Assembly (NCBI RefSeq): GCF_004193775.1
Contig: NC_041007.1
Coordinates: 23,142,286 to 23,206,285, forward strand
Origin: Glycine soja
Lineage: Eukaryota; Streptophyta; Magnoliopsida; Fabales; Fabaceae
Length of the DNA: 64,000 nucleotides
Direction of reading: 5' to 3'
The position numbers and the translations under genes were made by a program. A model generated the notes under the pieces. That model was not told the origin of the DNA. It did no database searches and was given only the letters and a program-made list of their open reading frames with translations. Position 1 is the first letter of the stretch. Every line of letters starts with the position of its first letter. Of this stretch, positions 7,474 to 18,293 are shown piece by piece.

Positions 7474-8568
7474 TGTAGAAGCAAAGACTTTGCCTTTGAT
7501 GTTTTGATGATGCCATATGTTCGTGATATTTTAATGCCTTATGAAAATGCGCTTCTCAAGTTTAATTCAAGACAAAATTCCAAGAATACAAGATACAACA
7601 TCAAGAAGATCTCTAGTGTTTTAGGAAGGGAATTCCAAATTGAAACTGCAAAAGGTTTGGCCAAGAAATTTAAGCAAAAATGTCTTTTTCAAGAGATTTA
7701 CTCTCTGGTAATCGATTACTAGAGGATGTAAGCGATTACCAGTGGCCAAAATGACTTATAACAGCTATTAGAAATTTGGACTAAAATTTTACACTGAGTA
7801 ATCGATTACACAAGGATAGTAATCGATTACCAACACTAAACGTTTTGATTCAAATTTTAAAGCCTGTAATCGATTACACAAGCCTTGTAATCGATTACCA
7901 AAGGAGATTTTCAGAAAATTATTTCCAAGGGTCACAACTTTTCAAGTGGTTTTTACATGGCCATCAAAGGTCTTTTTTTATGTGACTTGGAACACGAATT
8001 TGCTTAGATTTTTTTAGAACAAAAAGTCTTATCCTCTCAAAAAGCAAAATCATTTTATCCTCTTAAGAATTCCTTGGCCAATACACTTGCAATTCAATAA
8101 GGAATTAATTGAGTGCTCAATTGTACAATCTATCTCTTTGAAGAGAGATTTCTTCTTCTCTTCTTTTTATTTCTCAAAAGGGATTAAGAGACCGAGGGTC
8201 TCTTGTTGTAAAGAAATTTGAACACAAAGGAAGGGTTGTCCTTGTGTGGTTCAGAACTTGTAAAGGGATTTTGCAAGATAGTGGAACTCTCAAGCGGGTT
8301 GCTTGGGGACTGGATGTAGGCACAAGGGTGTGGCCGAACCAGTATAAATCTGAGTTTGCATTTTCTCTTCCCTTAAACTCCTTTATTGTTTATTGCTTAT
8401 TATTTCTATTTAGTAAGATTAATTTGCATTATTATCTTGGAGTTCTTGTTTAAAAGGAATCATAGGTTGTTGGGTTAAATTAAAAGTAGAATTTTTAATT
8501 GGGGAATAGTCTGTTATATCTTAATTCAACCCCCCCTTCTTAAGATATCTGAGGCCACTTGTCCAACA
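7474..8568 (+). repeat. 5' LTR of SIRE1-type element 2
   Basis: It runs from TGTAGAAGCAAAG to GTCCAACA, 1,095 bp. Palindrome pairs occur at about 7707/7726, 7797/7821 and 7866/7886. The R/U5 part carries the hairpin-forming ACACAAAGGA/TCCTTGTGT (about 8222-8248), but not the GGGTACA loop array of element 1. Confidence 0.9.
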
Positions 8569-8570
8569 AG

Positions 8571-8582
8571 TGGTATCAGAGC
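8571..8582 (+). other. Primer-binding site (initiator Met tRNA)
   Basis: TGGTATCAGAGC begins two bases after the LTR end CCAACA. Confidence 0.9.
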
Positions 8583-8618
8583 TTCATTCTTGTATAAAGT
8601 TTAGAAGCTTCAAGAATA

Positions 8619-11009
8619 ATGGCCTCAACAAACTTCTTATTCCCAGAAGGAAATTCAATAAATAGGCCTCCTATTTTTAATGGAGAGGGTTATCACTACT
8701 GGAAAACCCGCATGCAAATTTTCAATGAGGCAATAGACTTAAACATTTGGAAAGCCATAGAAGTTAGACCTTATGTACCCACCATGGTGGCTGGAAATAC
8801 AACAATAGAGAAACCTAGAGAAGAGTGGTCTGAAGAAGAAAGAAGATTAGTGCAGTACAATTTAACGGCTAAAAACATTATTACTTCTACCCTAGGAATG
8901 GATGAATATTTTAGGGTTTCAAATTGTAAGAGTGCTAAGGATGTGTGGGACACTCTACAAGTTACACATGAGGGAACAACTGATGTCAAAAGATCTAGGA
9001 TAAATACTCTAACTCATGAGTATGAATTATTTAGGATGAAGACAAATGAAAGTATACAAGATATGCAGAAAAGATTCACACATATAGTTAATCATCTTGC
9101 ATCATTAGGAAGAACTTTTCAAAACGAGGATCTCATAAATAAAGTGTTAAGATATTTAAGTAGAGAATGACAACCAAAGGTAACAGCCATCACAGAATCT
9201 AGAGATTTGTTTATTATGTCTCTTGCTACTCTATTTGGAAAATTACAGGAACATGAAATGGAGTTGCAAAGACTAAATCAACATGAATAAAATGATAAGA
9301 AGAAGAAGGGAATTGCTCTTAAAGCCTCATCTTCAATCTAAGAGGAAAGTGACATAGAAGATTCAATTGACTTAGATGAAGATGAAGATCATAGCCTCTT
9401 TGTTAAAAGATTCAACAAATTTATTAGAATGAGAGGAAATCAAAGAAGACAAAACTTCAAACCTAAAAGAAGAACTGAAAAGTCATCTCAAATTCCAAAA
9501 TTCTTTGAGATCAATCAACCCGGACATCTGAGGGCTGATTGTCCAATTTTTAAGAGAAAAATAGAGAAGTCTGAAAAGAAGACTATTGGAGATAAGAAGG
9601 CAAAGAAGGCCTATATCACATGGGATGATAACGACTTAGAATCGTCTGATGATTTTGAAAAAGAAATGATTAATCTATGTCTAATGGGCAAAAATTATGA
9701 AAGCAACGAAGAGGTGTCTTTGAAGAAGAAATGGTACATAGATAGTGGTTGTTTAAAGCATATGACGGGAGATTCATCAAAGTTCACACATATCTCTCCC
9801 AAGAAAAGTGGGCATGCTACTTATGGTGATAACAACAAAGGTAGAATTCTTGGAGTTGGAAAAATAGATGATGTTGCAGAATATTTAGAACAAATGCATA
9901 TTCATGGACAAGACTCTAAAGGAAAAGGGAAAGGAAGCAATGAAGATCCTCCAGAAGAAGCCACCAAATCAAATGATGAACTTCCAAAAGAATGGAAAGC
10001 TTCAAAAGATCATCCCCTTGACAGCATTATTGGTGATATTTCAAAAGGGGTAACTAGACATTCTCTTAAATATTTATGCAATAATATGACTTTTGTGTCT
10101 ATGATTGAACCAAAAAATATAAATGAAGCCATAATAGATGATCATTGGATTGTTGCTATGCAAGAAGAACTAAAACAGTTTGAAAGAAACAATGTGTGGG
10201 AACTAGTAGAGAAACCTGAAAACTACCCCATCATAGGAACAAAATGGGTATTTAGGAATAAGTTAGATGAACATGGCATAATCATTAGAAATAAGGCTAA
10301 ATTAGTTGCAAAAGGATACAATCAAGAAGAAGGTATAGATTATGAAGAAACATATGCTTCAGTTGCAAGATTAGAAGCCATTAGAATGCTCTTAGCTTAT
10401 GCATCCATAATGAATTTTAAGCTTTATCAAATGGATGTTAAAAGTGCTTTTATAAATGGCTTAATTCAGGAAGAATTATATGTTGAACAACCTCCAGGTT
10501 TTGAAATATCAGATAAGCCAAATCATGTTTATAGATTGAAAAAGGCTTTATATGGTTTGAAACAAGCCTCCAGGGCATGGTATGAACGTCTAAGCAAATT
10601 TCTTTTAGAAAAAGATTTTTCTAGAGGAAAAGTGGATACCACACTATTTATAAAGAGAAAGTATGATGATATTCTGTTGGTTCAAATATATGTTGATGAT
10701 ATAATCTTTGGATACACTAATGATTCATTGTGCAAGGAGTTCTCTCTTGATATGCAAAGCGAATTTGAGATGTCAATGATGGGAGAACTAAATTACTTCC
10801 TGGGGTTACAAATCAAGCAAACTAAAGAAGGTATATTTGTCAACCAAGAAAAATATTGCAAAGAATTGATCAAAAGATTTGATATGGAAAGTGCAAGGCA
10901 CATGGCTACACCTATGAGTACTGGCTGTTATTAAGACAAAGATGAATCCGGTCAGTCTATAGACATGAAACAATATCGAGGTATGATTGGATCTCTTCTC
11001 TATTTATCT
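8619..11009 (+). pseudogene. SIRE1-type gag fused to pol by internal deletion
   Basis: One reading frame, from the ATG at 8619 to the truncation, is interrupted by TGA 9168, TAA 9288, TAA 9339 and TAA 10932. Gag is complete in outline (FNGEGYHYWKTRMQIF, THEGT). The zinc knuckle near 9500-9545 keeps GHLRADC but has lost its first two Cys. A protease-type site, WYIDSGCLKHMTG, is at about 9731. Near 9870 GVGKID is joined in frame to the linker before RT, so integrase is missing. RT keeps KWVFRNKLDEHG, the MDVKSAFINGL block with its first Asp, and YVDDIIFG near 10690. RT C-terminus and RNase H are lost by truncation. Confidence 0.9.
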
Positions 11010-11124
11010 CCTTGAAGTGGCGTCTCCTCTCTCTATATTCCGCTGCCATTCATCTTCCAAGAAGCAAAGGAATCCATTGATGAAGAAGATCCTAGGCCTA
11101 CAAGCTCAAATGGAGCTTACACCA
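11010..11124 (+). repeat. Gypsy LTR 3'-end fragment
   Basis: It reads in plus orientation into a primer site two bases after its end and matches the reverse of 17033-17150. It begins at CTCCTTGAAG inside the LTR; the rest of the LTR and the end of the preceding SIRE1-type element are both missing. The terminal bases are ACCA instead of ATCA. Confidence 0.75.
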
Positions 11125-11126
11125 TG

Positions 11127-11138
11127 TGGTATCAGAGC
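11127..11138 (+). other. Primer-binding site (initiator Met tRNA)
   Basis: TGGTATCAGAGC in plus orientation, two bases after the LTR fragment. Unlike the site at 575 it has no extra A. Confidence 0.85.
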
Positions 11139-12476
11139 ATAAGAGCTTCAAGTAGGTGCTCCTTAATCCTCCATTAATTTTTTACTTTACCTTCTCTTCC
11201 ATTGTTGTTTCTTCATTTTTCTCCATGTATCTCCTCACATGTCTTGTGCTAAATTTTGTTAACATGATTCTTTAGAGTTTCCACCAATTAAACTTGCTAT
11301 AGAAGCTAGATTTGATTTTCTATGGTTCAAATTTCTTGTTCTTGTTCTTGAACCGTGAATTGTGTTGAGTTTAGGTTCCTTTGAGTTTTGTCTTGTTATT
11401 TTTTGTGGCTGAAACCTAAACCATAAAATTCTTACAAAAATATTAAAGTAGAAGAAAACCTCAAAAATCTAGAGTGACTTGTTCACCTATTGTAGTTTTG
11501 TCATAGAAGTCATGTCTAGTCATGAAACTTGTCACATAAGATTTCTTATGTTGTGCTGAATTTTATTTTCCTGTTTCTTTGTCTAACTCATTTTTTCATG
11601 AGTGTATGAAATTCTTTTAGCCCATTATTTGATTTGAGTCAAATCTTTCATGTTAATTAGTCCTTAACATGTTCATACAAAATTCTTAGAGAGTCTTTGA
11701 TTTTGAACCTTTTCTTGAACATTTAGGTTTCCTTATGATTGTGTCTATTGTGAATTTAGTTTGGGTGATTGAATTGCTGGCTGAAATGTTGATCCTAAGT
11801 GAATATTAAACTTCTAAAACTGTGGTAAACAATCCTAGTGAGTTCAACATACATTGGAAGGTTGAAAGTATGCCCAATGCAATCAATCTACCATGCTTAA
11901 AAAAAATCGTTGGTGCTGGCAGCTTGGACATACAATGTTGTAAACATTACTGAGAATTGTTTACTTCGAATTTTGAGCTGAAATTTTTACTGAATTTTCT
12001 AGAGATCTGGAAAAAAGTTAGAAAAAAAGAAACAAGTGATTTGGATAAAAGGAAAAAATACGAAAAATCACACAAGTTGTCAGGAAAATCAGTATCCAGA
12101 AAAAAAAAAGGTGAAAGGGAAGTGTGCTTGTTGTTTTGGCTCAAAATTTATTCTATAATTGGAAATTTCAATTGAAAATTAGTGTGAAGACAAGTGCCAA
12201 AGCTAGAGGTTTTTTGAGTCTTTTTTTTCAGTTTTTTTCCTCTACTCGAGCCATTCTAAGTTTCTCTTTGAGTCCTAGCTTTCTTCTATGTCCTTTTCAT
12301 TGCTTTAATTGTTGAATAATCCTTGAAAAATTGTCTTGTTAAAACTCCATTGGTTTAGCTTTCATTTCATTTTTTTTGGTCTCTGGTTATTGCTTGTCTC
12401 TTTGTTTCCTTCTTTGTGGGTTGCCATATAGGGAATTGGAAGGAGGATTGGTGCCATCCCTTGAAGAATTTGAGCA
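11139..12476 (+). mobile_element. Gypsy leader, plus strand
   Basis: This is the longest uninterrupted plus-strand copy of the leader that is also split at 588-782 and 6602-7473 and reversed at 21690-23033. Landmarks are GGCTGAAACCTAAACC near 11405, the A-rich segment near 12000-12100, and CTCTGGTTATTGCTTG near 12382. It ends at GAATTTGAGCA, where the minus-strand element begins. The short ORFs across it are not conserved between copies. Confidence 0.75.
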
Positions 12477-13439
12477 TGATGTAAGCTCCATTGGAGCTTG
12501 TAGGCCTAGGATCTTCTTCATCAATGGATTCCTTTGCTTCTTGGAAGATGAATGTCAGCGGAATGAAGAAAGGAAGAGAGAGAGGAGACGCTACTTCAAG
12601 GAGAAGATGAGTCTAGAAGAAGCTCACCATCATAGGAGGCCATGGATAAGAGCTTGGAGGAAGAAGGAGATGAATGAAGGGAGAGGAAGAGAAGAGCACG
12701 AAATTTTGTGCTCTAAATGAGCTTTGAAATCAGAAGTTTAATATTCAAATGATCAAAGTTCAAAAAAATGCACACACATGACCTCTATTTATAGCCTAAG
12801 TGCCACACAAAATTGGAGGGAAATTTGAATTTCAATTCAAATTTCACTTGAATTTGAAATTGAATTTGTGGAGCCAAAAGTTCACTAATTATGATTACTG
12901 AATTTTAGTTATGGTTCAGCCCACTAATCCAAGATCAATTCCAAGATTCTCCACTAAGTGTGCTTAGGTGTCATGAGGCATGTAAAGCATGAAGGACATG
13001 CACAAAGTCTGACTATATGATGTGGCAATGGGGTGTAGTAAGCAAATGCTCACCTCCCCCTCTAAAATTTAATTGGATTGGGCTTCTACCAATTCAATTA
13101 AATTTATTTCCAACCACACACATCAAATATTCACTTAATGCATGTGAAATTACAAAACTACCCCTAATACAAAAATAGTGTAGATGCCCTAAAATACAAG
13201 GGCTGAAAAATCCTACATGTCTAGGGTACCTTACCTATATTGTGGAGCCCTAAATACAAGGCCAAAAAAAAATAATGAAACCTTAATCTAATATTACAAA
13301 GATAAGCGGGCTTATAATTAGCCCATGGGCCCGAAATCTACCCTAAGGCTCATAAGAACCCTAGGGCCTTCTCTTGCATCTCTGGCCTAATCTACTTGGA
13401 GTTTTCTATCCAATGCCCTTGCAGGGTAGGATTGCATCA
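12477..13439 (-). repeat. 3' LTR of the minus-strand gypsy element
   Basis: It runs from TGATGTAAGC to GATTGCATCA in plus coordinates, 963 bp, and is the partner of 17033-18010. In element orientation it starts TGATGCAATCC after the polypurine tract. The reverse-strand TATA box CTATAAATAG is at 12785-12794. Confidence 0.9.
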
Positions 13440-14371
13440 TTCCCTCCCCCTTGAAAAGGATTTGACCTCAAATCCCGTGGTTCTTGAAACTCTGGGCTTT
13501 TTTCCTCAACACCTGTAAAAAGAACAAAAACATATGTATTAGTGGTGTTTAGTATGTTGAAGTAAGGTAAGGTCTGAAATCTCATTTCCTGGGCATCTTC
13601 CCATGAAGGAACATGGCTGCTCACCAACTCAATGAGTGGTGCTACAAGTATAGAAAAATATGGGGCAAACCTTTTGTAAAAGTTTGTTAAGTCATGGAAG
13701 CCCCAAATTTTTCTTACACTTGGTGGAGCGGGCCACTCAGGAATGACCTTTATTCTCTTAGGGTTCATGGGAACCCCTTGATCACAATTTAAAAAATTAA
13801 GAAAAGTAAAGCAATAGAACATACCTTTTTCTGTATTTTCATGTTGACTATTCCTACCAAAAAGTATGACAAACCTAAGGTGTCCCATATGAGTACCTAA
13901 GTTTGTATTGAAACTAAAAATAAGAACAAACCTACCTAATGAGTCCCTATGTACACAAATCATGAAGATGTTGGGTGCACGAGTGATTTTACAAAAGAGT
14001 GTTGCACCACCCAAAGCATTCATCATACCACCTATTTTAGGGATTTGATGCCTAATAATACCTATTTTGAGCACGAACAAAGCACAAGGATTTAAGCTCT
14101 TGTGAACCAAACCGTCATCCAACAGCTCCTTTACTTGAGGAATAAACTCAAGCCTAAGAGGTGTGGCAATGCTTACAAGTGTCTTTTTACAAAGGAGAAA
14201 ATGTGGAGGTTGTTTAAGAGGGGAAATTTCTTTAATATTTGTTTTTATTTCAAAATGTCTTTCCCTCTTAGTTAACCTCTTGGAGGAGACACTTACCTCC
14301 TTACACTCCTCCTTAACCATTAAAGGTTTTCCTTCTTCTTGGGGGTAGATTTCTTCACTAGATTCTTCCCC
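13406..14371 (-). pseudogene. Degenerate gypsy RT region lacking the catalytic YxDD
   Basis: It lies in the same frame as gag, separated by a TAA at 14372-14374. Fragments align in order with gypsy RT: PLRLEFIPQVKELLDDG, then RHQIPKIGGMMN, GATLFCKI, the segment VLIFSFNTNL where YFDDIL is expected, and finally GVPMNPKRIKVIPEWPAP and FHDLTNFYKRF. Protease, several RT blocks, RNase H and integrase are absent. The FSFNTNL reading is shared with copies at 21230 and 56250, so the catalytic loss predates this insertion. The frame continues through the polypurine tract into U3 and stops at 13406. Confidence 0.75.
13440..13460 (-). other. Polypurine tract (minus strand)
   Basis: The complement of TTCCCTCCCCCTTGAAAAGG is a G/A-rich run that directly precedes the LTR start TGATGCAATCC. 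The pol-like reading frame passes through it into the LTR. Confidence 0.85.
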
Positions 14372-15119
14372 TTATGCTTCTTCACTTTCACTAGAGGAAG
14401 GTGAAGTAGTAGCCTCATCTTGGCTACTATAAATGTCTTGGCTCCTCATAATCATGGTTTTCTTGGTGGAGCATTGAGAAGTAATGTGTCCTCTTCCAAG
14501 ACATTTAAAGCACTTTATGAAGCTAGTCTTTTCTTGCATACTAGCCTTAGGGGGTTGCTTTTCTATTGTCTTCCCCTTATCATCATTGGGCTTAGAAGGT
14601 GCTGCCCCTAAGATGCCTAGACCTTGGTCTTTCTTTGGATAAGAATGATAGCCATAAGATTTTAAAGTAGGCTTTCTTTTAAGTTTTTGCTCTACCCTTA
14701 TTTCCCAATCTAAGTAAGCCTCTACATTGTCCTTCCCATGGAAGTATGGGAGTTTAATGTTAACCTCTTGAGGCTTTCTTTCATTTTCTCTCCTATGGGA
14801 GTGAGGTCTAAGATGTGACCTATGCCTTCCTTCATAATAGTCACGAAGTTCTTCACTTAGGCTCTTGCAAGAGTTATGACTACTATAGGAGGCATGTTTT
14901 TCTCTTTTCATTTCTTTCCTTATTTTTCTTCTTTCTTCCTCTCTTATTTTCTCTCTTTCATCTTGACTTATTTCTTCCACTCTTTTTTTTCCTTTTTCTT
15001 TTCTCTCTTGTTTTTTCTTTCCACAACTTAAGGGATCTCAACTCATCTAATATCTTATACAAGGGGTCCTTAGGAGTAGAACCCTCACCATTAACACTAG
15101 ATGAAGAATGAAGACTCAT
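14372..15119 (-). pseudogene. Gypsy gag with central deletion and frameshift
   Basis: The ATG at 15119 opens a lysine/arginine/glutamate-rich N-terminus. A run of eight T (14983-14990 in plus coordinates) is out of register with the downstream frame, so there is a probable slippage frameshift. The conserved SLSEELRDYYEGRHRSH and VNIKLPYFHGKDNVEAYLDWE follow. DWE is then joined directly to RVEQKLKRKPT near 14700. The core capsid domain present at 20233-20650 is missing. The zinc knuckle CFKCLGRGHITSQC (about 14476-14518) is intact. It ends at TAA 14372. Confidence 0.8.
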
Positions 15120-17018
15120 GTTGGTTCCCAAGTTATGGTTCTTTCTTGTTGGGGGTTTGAAAACAAAAGGTAAAAGAAACTATGATAGAAACTAGCCAAA
15201 ATAAACACTAAAAGAGGTGTGAAAGATAAGGTAAAAACTAATTGGTAAAAGGCAAGCTATCTAGGCGGTTTGACAATGGAGGGTAAAGGAAATAAGCTAT
15301 GAAAATAAGCAAGAAATTAAAGTGCAAGAAATGCAAACTTGGCGGATCCTAAGAGTGTTTGGATGACCTCATTTAAGGTTCCCAACAAAACACTCACTAT
15401 CCTAAGGGAAAATTGCCTAAAATTATTACACATAAATGGAAGTAGGGTGACCTAACGGAGGCTCCCAACTTACTTCCAATGAAAGACCTTTTTGTTACAA
15501 AATTTGAAAGCAAAACAAATTGCCAATTACAAAATTACAAAAAAAAAAGTCCTCAATTGTGGTGGCTATTCTCTCTTTAGTGTTTCACTCAATTTGGAGT
15601 GCTTCTTAGTCCAATAGCTCTTAAGGTGGTTGGCCCCTTGCTTCTTTACTCAAATTCTTCAAGATATGGTACCAATACTCCTTTCCAATTCCCTATATGG
15701 CAACTCACAAGCAAGGAAACAAAGAGACAAGAAATAACCAAAGACAAAAAAAAAATGAAATGAAAGCTAAACCAATAGAGTTTTAACAAGACAAATTTCC
15801 AAGGATTATTCAACAATTAAAGCAATGAAAAGAACAAAAAAAACCAAGCTAGGACTCAAAGAGAAACCTAGAATGGCTCTAGAGTAGAGTAGAAAAACTA
15901 AAAAAAAAAAGACTCAAGAAACCTCTAGTTTTGGCACTTGTTTTCACAATAATTTTCAATTGAAATTTCAGAACTAGGATTGGTATAAAATAGGAACCAA
16001 TTATAGATCAAATTTTGAGCCAAAACAAGCACACTTTCCTTTCACTTTTTTTTTCTTGGGCACTGATTTTTCTGCCAACTTGTGCGATTTTTCTTATTTT
16101 TTCCTTTAATCCAATCGCTTGGTTCTTTTTTTATAATTTTGGTCCAGATGTCTAGAAAATTCAGTAAAACTTTCAGCTCAAAAACCGTAGTTATCAATTC
16201 CCAGTAATTTATACAATTATGTATGTTCAAGCTGCAAGCACCAGCGATTTCAACCTAGAAATCAAGAGTAGTGTTTATGTTGCTTAAGGCTTGGATAGTT
16301 ACAATTTGTGTTTGCTTATGCTCAATTATCTTGAATAACACAATTCAAGAGAGCTTAAGACTTATTTTGATTCACAAATCCAGCCACAACTCAGCACCAC
16401 AACTCAACTTCATAGGCATCATGTAGGAAACTTAGAAAACAAAAAAAAAGTTCAAGAACAAGACTACTTCTAGGAATTGATTTAGAACATGTTATGAACT
16501 AAATAACATGCATGAATTAGACTCAAAATTCAAAAGATAGGCTAAGAATGACAAGAATAAATCAACAAATGTATCTAGAATTCAATCAAAAAAATAAAAA
16601 TTCAACACAAACTTAGAACATAATGTGACAATTCCTATGACTAAACATGACTCTAAGACAACATGGATTAAGTGATTTACACTTAGATTTTTGTGTTTTT
16701 TTTTCTAATCAATATTTTGGAAGAAAATTTAGATCTAAGGTTCAGCACAAGAATATTATGAATGAAAAATGATAGAACCTAAAATCAACACAAAAAACAT
16801 GATTCAAGAGTAGATCTACAAAATTTGAACCATAGAAATGCAAGAACAAGTGTAGATCTAAGATTTAATCGGTTTATTTTTTTAATCTACTCTAAACAGC
16901 ACCAAACCACAAGAAAATGGAGGATATAGATGGAGAATAAGATGAAGAACAAGGAATTAAAGAGAATTCGCAGAACAAAAAGATAGAGGAAGCAAAAGAA
17001 CATCACCTAGATGAAGAT
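15120..17018 (-). mobile_element. Leader of the minus-strand gypsy element
   Basis: About 1.9 kb of untranslated leader lies between the primer site and gag. It shares blocks with the other leaders (for example the reverse of 12380-12440 at 15690-15760) but is more diverged in its first half. It contains A-runs near 15540, 15750 and 15900. No ORF is supported. Confidence 0.7.
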
Positions 17019-17030
17019 GCTCTGATACCA
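17019..17030 (-). other. Primer-binding site (initiator Met tRNA), minus strand
   Basis: GCTCTGATACCA in plus orientation is the perfect reverse complement of the Met primer site. It lies two bases from the LTR that starts at 17033 and fixes the element orientation. Confidence 0.9.
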
Positions 17031-17032
17031 CA

Positions 17033-18010
17033 TGATGTAAGCTCCATTGGAGCTTGTAGGCCTAGGATCTTCTTCATCAATGGATTCTTTTGCTTCTTGG
17101 AAGATCAATGGCAGTGGAATGAAGAAAGGAAGAGAGAGAGGAGACGTCACTTCAAGGAGAAGATGAGTCTAGAAAAAGTTCACCACCGTAGGAGGCCATG
17201 GATAAGAGCTTGGAGGAAGAAGGAGATGAATAAAGGGAGAGGAAGAGAAGAGCACGAAATTTTGTGCTCTAAATGAGCTTTGAAATTTGAATTTTAATAC
17301 TCAAATGATCAAAGTTCAAAAAAATGCACACACATGAACTCTATTTATAGCCTAAGTGTCACACAAAATTGGAGGGAAATTTGAATTTCAATTCAAATTT
17401 CACTTGAATTTGAAATTGAATTTGTGGAGCCAAACTTTGCAGCCAAAATTTCACTAATTATGATTAGTGAATTTTTTTTATGGTTCAGCCCACTAATCCA
17501 CGATCAATTCCAAGATTCTCCACTAAGTGTGCTTAGGTGTCATGAGGCATGTAAAGCATGAAGGACATGCACAAAGTGTGACTATATGATGTGGCAATGG
17601 GGTGTAGTAAGAAAATGCTCACCTCCCCCTCTAAAATTTAATTGGATTGGGCTTCTACCAATTCAATTAAATTTATTTCCAACCACACACATCAAATATT
17701 CACTTAATGCATGTGAAATTACAAAACTACCCCTAATACAAAAACTAGTGTACATGCCCTAAAATACAAGGGCTGAAAAATCCTACATTTCTAGGGTACC
17801 TTACCTATATTGTGGAGCCCTAAATACAAGGCCAAAAAGAAATAATGAAACCTTAATCTAATATGTACAAAGATAAGCGAGCTCATACTTAGCCCATGGG
17901 CCCGAAATCTACCCTAAGGCTCATAAGAATCCTAGGGCCTTCTCTTGCATCTCTGGCCCAATCTATTTGGAGTTTTCTATCCAATGCTCTTGCGGGGTAG
18001 GATTGCATCA
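17033..18010 (-). repeat. 5' LTR of the minus-strand gypsy element
   Basis: 978 bp from TGATGTAAGC to GATTGCATCA in plus coordinates. It differs from 12477-13439 by scattered substitutions and short indels, including an extra GCAGCCAAAATTT-like segment near 17440. The TATA box (reverse) is at 17341-17350. Confidence 0.9.
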
Positions 18011-18273
18011 CAGCATGACCACAGATTCACCTCCACTCCTTATGTTCCCATGGACTCGGGTATAGGGTCCCTTTTCAACTCACCGTGTGTACCAATAGTG
18101 TTGGTGTTTGTGTGCATCAAATGAATAAATATCTATCTCATGCATACATTTCAAAAACACACTAAAAGCATCAAAGAGTTATATACAAGAACATAAGAGA
18201 AATAAAAGGAAACCGACAAAAGAGGAAGTCATGATATTGCACGAGATTAGAAGGCCTAACTCTCTAAAAATAG

Positions 18274-18291
18274 TCCCCAGTGGAGTCGCCA
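18274..18291 (-). other. Ogre primer-binding site (tRNA-Arg), minus strand
   Basis: TCCCCAGTGGAGTCGCCA in plus orientation is the reverse complement of TGGCGACTCCACTGGGGA, the site typical of Ogre elements. It lies two bases from the LTR end at 18294. Confidence 0.9.
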
Positions 18292-18293
18292 AC

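Larger units (their letters stand above)
7474..11009 (+). mobile_element. SIRE1-type Ty1/copia element 2, internally deleted and 3' truncated
   Basis: A complete 5' LTR, primer site, and gag joined to RT by an internal deletion. The sequence ends inside pol at about 11009, where a gypsy LTR fragment begins, so there is no 3' LTR. It entered the gypsy leader at the T-run of GAGTCTTTTTT. Confidence 0.85.
12477..18010 (-). mobile_element. Ty3/gypsy element (Met-PBS family) with both LTRs
   Basis: Two direct LTRs flank, on the minus strand, a primer site (17019-17030), a leader, a shortened gag, a pol remnant without RT catalytic residues, and a polypurine tract. The flanking five bases are GAGCA (12472-12476) and CAGCA (18011-18015), a 4-of-5 match, so a target duplication is possible but weak. 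The left flank is gypsy leader and the right flank is Ogre leader. Confidence 0.85.

Noticed and set aside
7700..7910. CRISPR-like repeat array
   Set aside because: The TAATCGATTA palindromes are unevenly spaced, vary in flanks and lie in retrotransposon LTRs of a plant genome.
12376..12720. 114-codon plus-strand ORF across leader and LTR
   Set aside because: It crosses the boundary at 12477 between two elements and is not conserved in the related leaders or LTR.
14815..15111. 98-codon plus-strand ORF rich in Phe and Leu
   Set aside because: It is the complement of the Lys/Glu-rich gag N-terminus on the minus strand.
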